A stretch of DNA of 64,000 nt from Lignipirellula cremea (GTDB lineage Bacteria > Planctomycetota > Planctomycetia > Pirellulales > Pirellulaceae): assembly GCF_007751035.1 (NCBI RefSeq), contig NZ_CP036433.1, positions 7,235,001-7,299,000 of the forward strand, given 5' to 3'. Shown here piece after piece: positions 57,427 through 64,000 of the stretch (position 1 is the first letter of the stretch; each line of letters opens with the position of its first letter). Below the pieces are notes generated by a model. That model was not told the origin of the DNA. It did not search any database and was given only the letters and a program-made list of their open reading frames with translations. The translations under genes and the position numbers were made by a program.

Positions 57427-57615
57427 GCAGCACCTTGAGAACAACCATCATAGAAACCACCAGCATAACGCGCGGGCGCTGTCGCTCCCAGGCGCCATCT
57501 TCCGGGATCGGTCCGATTTCCCCGAGAAAACAGGGGAGAAACGCGTCCCAAGGCGTCGTCCCGCCAGCCCGGCTGGAACGCCCAGCACGCAGGAAGAGGG
57601 GGCGCTGGATTGATG

Positions 57616-59052
57616 CTACGCCAGGATGTCGTGGAGGATGTGGGCTTCTTCGACGCCGGTCAGCTTGAAGTCGAGGCCCTGAAACTGGAACGTCAGGCGC
57701 TCGTGGTCGACGCCCAGCTGGTGCAACATGGTGGCGTGCAGGTCGTGGACGCTGACCACGTTTTCTACGGCGTTATAACCCAGCTCATCGGTCGCTCCAT
57801 AGGTCACGCCCGGCTTGACGCCGCCGCCGGCGAGGAACATGGAGAAGCCTTTGATATGGTGGTCGCGGCCCGTTCCTTGCGCCATGGGGGTGCGACCGAA
57901 CTCGCCGCCGAACACCAGCAGCGTGTCTTTCAGCATGTCGCGCTGTTTCAGGTCCTGGATCAAAGCGGCCGTCGCCTGGTCGACTTCCGCCGCGGTCCGT
58001 TCGACGCTGCTTTTGATGTTGCCGTGGTGGTCCCAACCGCGGTGGTACAGCTGAATGAACCGCACGCCGCGTTCGGCCAGGCGCCGGGCCAGCAGGCAGT
58101 TCGAGGCGTACGTGCCGTCGGCTCCCTGGCAGCCGTAAGCGTCAAGCATGCTTTGCGGTTCGTCGGCGATGTCCATCAGCTCGGGCACGCTGGTTTGCAT
58201 TTTGAAGGCCAGTTCGTACTGGCTGATCCGCGTGCTGATTTCCGGATCGTCGACCAGCTGGTCCTGCATCCGGTTGAGGGCGTTGACCGCCTCGACCACA
58301 TCCCGCTGGCGGCCGGCGCTGATCCCTTGGGGGCGACTCACATACAGGACCGGATCGCCGGCGCTATGGAATTCGACGCCCTGGTAGCGACTGGGAAGAA
58401 AGCCGCTGTGCCATTGCCGGGCGGCGATCGGCTGGGCCTGGCCCGCTTTGCCGAGGGAGGTCAGCACCACGAAGCCGGGCAGATCGTCAGCCTCGTTCCC
58501 CAGGCCGTAGGTCAGCCAGGAACCCATCGCGGGACGTCCCGAAATGAGCGCCCCGGTGTTCATGAACGTATGCGCGGGATCATGGTTGATCGCTTCGGTA
58601 TGCAGCGAGCGGACGATGCACAATTCGTCGGCCACACGCCCCAGGTGCGGGAAGATGTCGCAGATCTCTTGCCCGCTGTCGCCATGTTTCTGGAAGCCGT
58701 GCTGCGGCGCGAAGCAGGTCAGCTTTTTCCCCTGCAGCTGGGCGATCGGTTGCCCCTGAGTGTACGACTCGGGCATCGGCTGGCCGTTGAGTTCGGCCAG
58801 TTTCGGTTTATGGTCGAACGATTCCAGGTGACTCATGCCGCCGGCCTGGCAGAGCCAGATCACCCTTTTCGCTTTCGGCGGATAGTGCAGCGGCTGCACC
58901 ACCCCGCGGCTGGCGAGAGCCGGCTGTTCCGCGGCCCGGAGACTGCCGCCGCCCAGCAGCGAAGCGAGGGCCGCCGAACCAAGCCCGCCGGCGCTGCCCT
59001 GCAGGAAGGCCCGACGCGTATGTCGCAGACTGAGAATTTTATCGAGATGCAT
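57616..59052 (-). CDS. DUF1501 protein with Tat signal
   Basis: The 478-residue protein begins with a twin-arginine signal (HTRRAFLQGSAGGLGSAALA) and has the DUF1501 pattern: VIWLCQAGGMSHLESFDHKP near the N-terminus, DNGTYASNCLLARRLAERGV and VFGGEFGRTPMAQG then GRDHHIKGFSMFLAGGG, like alkaline-phosphatase/sulfatase-fold proteins. Members are exported folded. In planctomycetes this protein is usually encoded next to a DUF1549/DUF1553 protein, as here, where both probably act together at the cell surface. The function of the pair is unknown. Confidence 0.92.
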   Translation of the reverse strand: MHLDKILSLRHTRRAFLQGSAGGLGSAALASLLGGGSLRAAEQPALASRGVVQPLHYPPKAKRVIWLCQAGGMSHLESFDHKPKLAELNGQPMPESYTQGQPIAQLQGKKLTCFAPQHGFQKHGDSGQEICDIFPHLGRVADELCIVRSLHTEAINHDPAHTFMNTGALISGRPAMGSWLTYGLGNEADDLPGFVVLTSLGKAGQAQPIAARQWHSGFLPSRYQGVEFHSAGDPVLYVSRPQGISAGRQRDVVEAVNALNRMQDQLVDDPEISTRISQYELAFKMQTSVPELMDIADEPQSMLDAYGCQGADGTYASNCLLARRLAERGVRFIQLYHRGWDHHGNIKSSVERTAAEVDQATAALIQDLKQRDMLKDTLLVFGGEFGRTPMAQGTGRDHHIKGFSMFLAGGGVKPGVTYGATDELGYNAVENVVSVHDLHATMLHQLGVDHERLTFQFQGLDFKLTGVEEAHILHDILA

Positions 59053-59149
59053 GGTTCGTCTCGTTCCAGCAGTTTTCGTGTGGGGTGCGTGATGTGAGAA
59101 AAGTTACGTTGGAATTCCGGTTCGGTCGCCTGGTGCGGAATCAGACGCA

Positions 59150-59257
59150 GTAAGTCGTCTTTTGCTCCGCAAAAGAACGCGATCTTTCACGGAGTGAAAG
59201 TCGACTTTCCGGCGTCTGCTCTTCCTCAAAACGACGAACCAACCTCTGTCAGTAACG
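59150..59257 (+). repeat. BIME-like hairpin repeat, copy 7
   Basis: Complete hairpins CTTTTGCTCCGCAAAAG and CTTTCACGGAGTGAAAG with the spacer AACGCGAT, flanked by AGTCGT and GTCGACTTTCCGGCGTCTGC. It sits between the DUF1549 and DUF1501 genes of the same presumed operon. Confidence 0.9.
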
Positions 59258-59270
59258 ATTCGTGCACTCG

Positions 59271-62200
59271 TTAATAACGTGTAATCGTTTCGTGTAAATT
59301 GAGCAGCACGCGGGCGAGCGACGTCCAGGCCGCCAGTTCGGGCGTGTCGACTTTTTCCGGCGCCGGGCGGCTGCCTACGTGCAGGAGCGCCTTGGCGGCT
59401 GCGGCGTCTTCCGTGTACTGCTGCCGATGTTTTTCGACCAGCTCGACCAGCAGCGCTTGCTCCTGTGGCGAAGGATTCCGGCCGAGCGTTTGCCGCCACG
59501 CATAGGCGACGCGCTGGTCCGGCGAGGATCCGCCTTCGCTTACGATCCGTTCAGCGAATACGCGGGCCGCTTCAACATAGGTTGGATCGTTCAGCAGCAC
59601 GAGCGCCTGTTGCGGCGTGTTGGAACGGTTCCGCAGCACGCAGCTTTCTTCCCGACTGGGGGCGTCAAACGCCAGCAGGCTGGGATGCAAAAAGGTGCGG
59701 CACCAGTAAGTGTAAAGGCCCCGGCGATACAGGTTGTCGCCCTGGTCGTTCTGCCACTCCCGCTTGGGGAAGTTCAGATGCGACCAGTAACCGGGCGGCT
59801 GGTACGGCTTGACGCTGGGCCCGCCGATCTGGTCAACCAGCAAGCCAGAGATCGCCAGGGCGTTATCGCGCACCATCTCCGCATCCAGGCGGTATCGGTT
59901 CTGCCGGGCCAGCCAGCGGTTGGCCGGGTCCAGTTCACGCAGGGCGGGCGTATCCTGCGAGGTCAGCCGGTACGTTTTCGACAGGGCGATCTGCCGCAGC
60001 AGATGCTTCACATCCCAGCCGCTGCGGACGAAGTCGTCCGCCAGCAGATCGAGCAGTTCCGGATGCGTGGGCGGCGCCCCCTGGGAACCAAAGTCGTCGA
60101 GCGTGCGCACCAGCCCTTCGCCGAACATGATCTTCCACAGCCGGTTCACAAACACCCGGGCGACCAGCGGGTTCTTCCCATCGACCAGCCAGTGGGCCAG
60201 GTCCAGGCGGCTGGCCCGTTCGGCCGTGGGCAGCGGCGGCAGGAAGCTCGGGGCGGCGGGCAGCACTACGGGGCCCGAATCATCGAGCCAGTTGCCGCGG
60301 GGCAGCACCCGCATTTCCCGCGGGGCGCCGGCCTGGGTGATCAGGATCGGCTGGAACGACTCGGTCAGCTTCTGCAGAGCCCGTTCTTCCGTCGCCAGCT
60401 GTTTCCGGGTCGCGGCCAGTGCGGGAGCGATGCTGCGGTAGTAGTCGGCCAGCTGCGTCTGTTCGGCTGGAGATCGCTGGTCGGCCGGCTTGTTCAGCAG
60501 CGCGACGATCGCCGCGGAGGGACCGTCGCCGGCCAGCGTGATCGACGGCGTTTCCACGCTGGTCAGTGACAGCCGAAAACGGCCAATCGCGTGCTTTGCG
60601 TACTGCGACTGGAAGGCCAGCTGGATCGTCAGCTGCTCGCCGAATTGCGGCTGGTCGAACAGGAACACGGCCGTCCGGTTGGCCGGCTTTTGATGCCCGT
60701 CCACGGCCCAGCCCGTCTTTCCGTTGCCGTCGATGGCGTGCGCGGCGGGAAAGCCTTGCTGCTCATAGTCGGCGACGACGGAGCGGATCTTCTGCGGCTG
60801 CTCTTTCTTGTCGGAGGCGGTGGAGGCAGTCGCTTCGGTCAGCACAAAGTTGCCGTTCCCGCGGGACAATCCGCCAGCCGGGAAGTCGCTGTCGGTTAGC
60901 GCTTCCAGGCGGAAGCCGGCTGTCGGCGTCGCCGGATTGGGCAGGGTGAGCGTGTAGATGTCGGTCGCCGGATTGGCGCCGGAGGTTAAGATCGAGCCGT
61001 CTTCCTGCACGGTGAATTTCACGCCGCCGGTCGACTCCATCTTGCTCGGCTGGACGGTCTGCCAGACTTTGGGCTGCGTTGGCAGCTCTTTCGGGGCGGT
61101 CACTTCCCAGGCGGTCTGCGCCTGGCGCAGGGCGGGCGTGTCGGCGGCCAGCGTCGCTTTCAGGGCGGCGATCTGTTTTTGCCGCTGCTGCTGCTCTTCG
61201 TCCTGCATGGCGGTCGGCATTTTGACCGGCGCTTGCGTACCGACGGCCGTTTCCCGCACGTCGGCAAAGAACGCGGCGAAGCTGTAAAAGTCACGCGTCA
61301 AAAACGGGTCGAACTTGTGGTCGTGGCACTCCGCACAACCGAGCGTGGAGCCCAGCCAGACGGTGGAAGCGTTCCGCACCCGGTCGGCCGCGTATTTGGC
61401 GAAGTACTCCTTGGCCTGGGCGCCGCCTTCGCGGGTCGTCATGTTGAGGCGGTTATAGCCGGAAGCAATCTGCTGTTCCGGCGTGGCCTCCGGCAGCAGG
61501 TCGCCGGCCAGCTGTTCGATGGTGAACTGGTCAAACGGCTTGTTCCCGTTGAACGCCTGGATCACGTAGTCGCGATACAGCGCGTGGTCGCGATGGTTGT
61601 CGCCATGGATGCCGTTGGTGTCGGCGTACCGCACCAGGTCCAGCCAGAACATGGCCATCCGTTCGCCGTAGTGCTCCGACTGCAACAGGCGATCGAGCAG
61701 ACGTTCATACCGATCGGCCCCGGCGTCGTTGACAAAGGCCGCGGTCTCGGCGGCGGTCGGCGGCAGTCCGGTCAGGTCAAAGTACAGCCGCCGCACCAGG
61801 ATCCGGTCGTCGGCCGGCCCGCCCGACTGCAGGCCATGGGCGGTCAGCGTCGCTTGCACCTGGTGATCGATGGCGGCGGCCAGCTCTGGCGGATTGTCGC
61901 CGTTGCCAGCGACCGGCGCGTAGGCCCAGTGGGCGTCGTAGTTGGCGCCCTGGGCGATCCAGCGTTTGAGGATGTCGATTTGCTCGGCGGTCAGGGCCGG
62001 TTTTTTGGAGCGGGCCGGCGGCATCCGTTCGTCGGGGTCGGTAGTGACGATGCGGGCGATCAGTTCGCTGGCTTCCGGCTTGCCGGCCCAGATCGCGCTG
62101 CTGACGGCCGATTCGCGCTGGTCCAGCCGTAGTTCGGCCGCCCTTTTGTTCTCATCGGGCCCATGACAGGCGAAGCAGTTCTGCGACAGGATCGGCTTCA

Positions 62201-62309
62201 CCTCGCGCGAGAAGCTCACGGCCGGCTCGTCGGCCCGGGCGTCGATCGCCGGCGACAACAGCAGCATCCACGCCAGCGCGCAGCCGACAAAACTGCGAAA
62301 TACACACAT
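59271..62309 (-). CDS. DUF1549/DUF1553 protein with cytochrome-c-like N-terminus (PSCyt family)
   Basis: ATG 62309 gives 1012 residues with a signal peptide (GCALAWMLLLSPAIDARA). C45-F-A-C48-H49-G is a CxxCH heme site of the planctomycete cytochrome C domain. DUF1549 follows (WIAQGANYDAHWAYAPV; RRLYFDLTGLPPTAAETAAF; ERMAMFWLDLVRYADTNGIH), with a second CAECHDHKFDP motif. DUF1553 is at the C-terminus (ARVFVNRLWKIMFGEGLVRT; SKTYRLTS; FDAPSREESCVLRNRSNTPQ; LLNDPTYVEAARVFAERIV). The central LamG/CBM-like region may bind ligands. It pairs with the DUF1501 gene downstream, separated by the hairpin repeat. Confidence 0.93.
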   Translation of the reverse strand: MCVFRSFVGCALAWMLLLSPAIDARADEPAVSFSREVKPILSQNCFACHGPDENKRAAELRLDQRESAVSSAIWAGKPEASELIARIVTTDPDERMPPARSKKPALTAEQIDILKRWIAQGANYDAHWAYAPVAGNGDNPPELAAAIDHQVQATLTAHGLQSGGPADDRILVRRLYFDLTGLPPTAAETAAFVNDAGADRYERLLDRLLQSEHYGERMAMFWLDLVRYADTNGIHGDNHRDHALYRDYVIQAFNGNKPFDQFTIEQLAGDLLPEATPEQQIASGYNRLNMTTREGGAQAKEYFAKYAADRVRNASTVWLGSTLGCAECHDHKFDPFLTRDFYSFAAFFADVRETAVGTQAPVKMPTAMQDEEQQQRQKQIAALKATLAADTPALRQAQTAWEVTAPKELPTQPKVWQTVQPSKMESTGGVKFTVQEDGSILTSGANPATDIYTLTLPNPATPTAGFRLEALTDSDFPAGGLSRGNGNFVLTEATASTASDKKEQPQKIRSVVADYEQQGFPAAHAIDGNGKTGWAVDGHQKPANRTAVFLFDQPQFGEQLTIQLAFQSQYAKHAIGRFRLSLTSVETPSITLAGDGPSAAIVALLNKPADQRSPAEQTQLADYYRSIAPALAATRKQLATEERALQKLTESFQPILITQAGAPREMRVLPRGNWLDDSGPVVLPAAPSFLPPLPTAERASRLDLAHWLVDGKNPLVARVFVNRLWKIMFGEGLVRTLDDFGSQGAPPTHPELLDLLADDFVRSGWDVKHLLRQIALSKTYRLTSQDTPALRELDPANRWLARQNRYRLDAEMVRDNALAISGLLVDQIGGPSVKPYQPPGYWSHLNFPKREWQNDQGDNLYRRGLYTYWCRTFLHPSLLAFDAPSREESCVLRNRSNTPQQALVLLNDPTYVEAARVFAERIVSEGGSSPDQRVAYAWRQTLGRNPSPQEQALLVELVEKHRQQYTEDAAAAKALLHVGSRPAPEKVDTPELAAWTSLARVLLNLHETITRY

Positions 62310-62552
62310 TGGGAAACCATCCTCGAAACGGGTCAGCAAGTCGATCCGGCCAGAACGGAAGGCGGGACAGAAGAATTCTCGACCGAAAAGGGGGGACATG
62401 CATTGTAAAATCAGCCAGACGCAAGAGTCAAGCAAGTGCGGCAAGTCGCTTCGCACGGTTCGCCAGAAAACGCCGCGGGAAGCGAGGCGAAAAAAGGAAG
62501 GTCTCGCAGCGGCTCTTCGACTTCTTCTTTTCCTGCGTCCTTACTGGCAGAC
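62310..62552. other. Intergenic region between bshB1-like gene and DUF1549 gene
   Basis: The 243 bp contains the promoter side of the DUF1549/1553 gene. No repeat copy or small gene is evident. Confidence 0.45.
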
Positions 62553-63242
62553 CTACATCAGTTCACTCCAGCCGCGCAGACCGATTGGCTCTCGGCTGTT
62601 GAAGGGTTCGCCGTAGGCGACGCCGATTGTTTTCCCCCACCAGGCGGCCTCGTCGCGGAGGCGATCCACAAAGCTCGGCGGCCCCGGATCGCGACCCGTG
62701 ATAAACTGGCTTTCATAACAGCGGATGGCGGCCAGCTTCTGCTCCCAGTATTCGCTGATATCGAGAATAAAAGCGGGCTGCGGCGCCATTTTCAAATGCA
62801 CGCAGTAATAGTTGTAGATTCGCTCCGGATGATGCGGCTGTCCTTGCATGTCGGTCTTGCTTAGCTTGGCCCAGAACCGGGCCGCCTCGACCAGCTCCGT
62901 CGCGGCCGTATGGTCGGGATGGGCGTCGACCCAGTACGGAGCGAACAGCCATCGCGGCCGTGTCAGGCGGATCACTTCGGCCAGCTTCCGCCGGGCTTCC
63001 AGCGTCGGCTCCAGGCTGCGATTCGGCAGCCCCAGGTTCTCCCGCCACATCAGACCGAGCGCCTGGGTCGCCGCCGCCGTTTCAGCCTGCCGCAGCTCCA
63101 CGCTGCCATGCGGAGTCGGCTCCCCGCTGGTCAAATCCAGCACGCCGACCCGCAGGCCCTCCGCCTGCATGCGGCAGATCGAACCGCCCATCCCCAGTTC
63201 CGCATCGTCAGGATGCGGCGCAACAATCAAAACATCCAGCAT
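62553..63242 (-). CDS. bshB1: N-acetylglucosaminyl-malate deacetylase (BshB1-like)
   Basis: The 229-residue protein has the PIG-L/LmbE zinc site: APHPDDAELGMGG near the N-terminus and VDAHPDHTAATELV later, with LGLPNRSLEP and the C-terminal RAESF-like ITGRDPGPPSFVDRLR. The family deacetylates GlcNAc-malate to make bacillithiol. Its length and the CYESQF / RDEAAWWGKTIGVAYGEPF ending agree with BshB1. Its cognate bshA and bshC are not in this window. The next gene, on the same strand upstream, is separated by 58 bp. Confidence 0.88.
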   Translation of the reverse strand: MLDVLIVAPHPDDAELGMGGSICRMQAEGLRVGVLDLTSGEPTPHGSVELRQAETAAATQALGLMWRENLGLPNRSLEPTLEARRKLAEVIRLTRPRWLFAPYWVDAHPDHTAATELVEAARFWAKLSKTDMQGQPHHPERIYNYYCVHLKMAPQPAFILDISEYWEQKLAAIRCYESQFITGRDPGPPSFVDRLRDEAAWWGKTIGVAYGEPFNSREPIGLRGWSELM

Positions 63243-63300
63243 GGGCCATCGTTCTCTGATCGGGTGGTGAACCCCTCTTTCTGCCGACTTTCCGCAACCC

Positions 63301-64000
63301 TTACCCGTAGAGCTTCGTCGCTTCGTCGTGGTTGATGCGGCGGGCCCGGATCAGGCCGTCGTCGAGCTTCTCGCCGTTGGGATCCAGATAGATGCGGCCG
63401 GTCGGAACGCCTTTGCCGGGGGTGATGTTCATCGCGTGCAGGTTAAAAATAAACGCCCCTTCGGATTCGGCCTTGAACCAGTGGACGTTATCTTTTTCAT
63501 CCGTCACGGTGGAGTATTCGGCGGGACCAAACTCACGGTCGATCGTCGGCCGGATCACCACATGCTTCGCTTCGTCGGCCAGGCGATCATAATGCTTGCC
63601 GCGGAATTTCCCCTGCAGAATAATGAACGCCGTGGCCATGTTGTTATGGCCATGCGGCACGACCGAGCAGCCCTTCTTCATGGCGAACACCTGCTTGCCA
63701 TAGGCCAGTTTTTGCGGGGCGCCTTCGATCTGGGTAAACGAGAACCGCAGGCTCCGGGCGCCGGCGTCGGGCAGCGTCACATTTTTGGTCAGCTTGTCAA
63801 AGTCGATCGACTTCAGCAGCGCCGGCAGGTCGACTTTGGCCAGCAGTTCCTCCAGCTTGGACCGCCAGTCGGCCTGGGAAATTTGCTGCTCTTTCAGATC
63901 CCAGCCCAGCTGGTTCACGTCGGCGAACCAGCGGGAAACATCAGGCGCCGTGTCGGCTCCGAAGGCGTCCCGTTCGTACAGGGTTTCCAGCAACGAGAAT
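63301..64000 (-). CDS. Cupin-like protein (5' end outside window)
   Basis: The frame is open through the window edge, so the N-terminus is missing; the TTG at 63993 is inside the gene or a weak start. The visible 230 residues include a beta-barrel with CSVVPHGHNNMATAFIILQG and KFRGKHYDRL, a cupin-like pair of motifs (His residues of HGHN fit metal binding), then IRPTIDREFGPAEYSTVTD and IFNLHAMNITPG. The substrate is not known. It may be a small-molecule or sugar-binding/isomerising protein. Upstream neighbours cannot be seen. Confidence 0.6.
   Translation of the reverse strand, partial: FSLLETLYERDAFGADTAPDVSRWFADVNQLGWDLKEQQISQADWRSKLEELLAKVDLPALLKSIDFDKLTKNVTLPDAGARSLRFSFTQIEGAPQKLAYGKQVFAMKKGCSVVPHGHNNMATAFIILQGKFRGKHYDRLADEAKHVVIRPTIDREFGPAEYSTVTDEKDNVHWFKAESEGAFIFNLHAMNITPGKGVPTGRIYLDPNGEKLDDGLIRARRINHDEATKLYG

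Noticed and set aside
57610-62132. Plus-strand frames at 57610-59097, 59379-60569 and 61179-62132
   Set aside because: Antisense to DUF1501 and DUF1549/1553 genes with clear motifs.

Overview
The window reads as a chromosome segment of a high-GC planctomycete, most likely of the Pirellulaceae type (inference from gene content). The markers are a paired DUF1549/DUF1553 cytochrome-like protein and Tat-exported DUF1501 protein, very large secreted beta-propeller proteins, a sigma factor with extra N-terminal helix-turn-helix modules, a sigma/zinc-finger fusion, and many long antisense shadow frames caused by GC-rich codon use. I recognise about 46 protein genes. I saw no rRNA, tRNA, CRISPR array or complete insertion sequence.

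Layout. 1-5545: divergent pair of a GAF-HlyD fusion (cut by the window edge) and a TolC-type lipoprotein, probably parts of one export system. 5610-10430: TPR membrane protein and a secreted NHL/beta-propeller protein. 10659-11090: NUDIX hydrolase. 11100-14650: accessory island with two HEPN-like genes and a PIN toxin/antitoxin-like pair, punctuated by homologous non-coding repeats. 14741-21788: minus-strand block with a MoxR-like AAA+ ATPase, a sigma/zinc-finger/TM fusion, an SDR, a K+ channel followed by speD, and leuA. 22520-32927: a 1766-aa propeller protein, a DUF697 GTPase, a GntP permease and an S41 protease. 33253-41176: flagellar run flbD-motA-motB-fliL-fliN-fliO-fliP-fliQ-fliR-flhB, with no fliM between fliL and fliN. 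41436-45331: zinc-ribbon protein, mannose-1-phosphate guanylyltransferase, a 7 x 38-bp tandem repeat, a Cys/Met-metabolism PLP enzyme and slyX. 45350-47800: a visibly AT-richer three-gene overlapping operon of unknown function. 48064-64000: a PD-(D/E)XK-like/wHTH protein, a secreted protein, the sigma-70 factor, an orphan adenine methyltransferase, pyrK-rluB, DUF1501 and DUF1549/1553 proteins, a bshB1-like deacetylase and a cupin-like protein.

The most unusual non-coding feature is a dispersed repeat of about 140 bp (at least seven copies or fragments). It carries two 17-nt hairpins in opposite orientation whose stems differ by compensatory base changes, which resembles a BIME. One copy supplies the stop codon of speD, two lie head to tail between leuA and the propeller gene, and one sits inside a roughly 337-bp element with 29-bp terminal inverted repeats between fliR and flhB. 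A second palindromic GCTAGC family forms the tandem array between the convergent manC-like and PLP-enzyme genes. The best candidates for an undescribed system are the three-gene operon at 45778-47775 and the repeat-bounded HEPN/PIN island at 11100-14650. Functions of both are inferred from architecture only.
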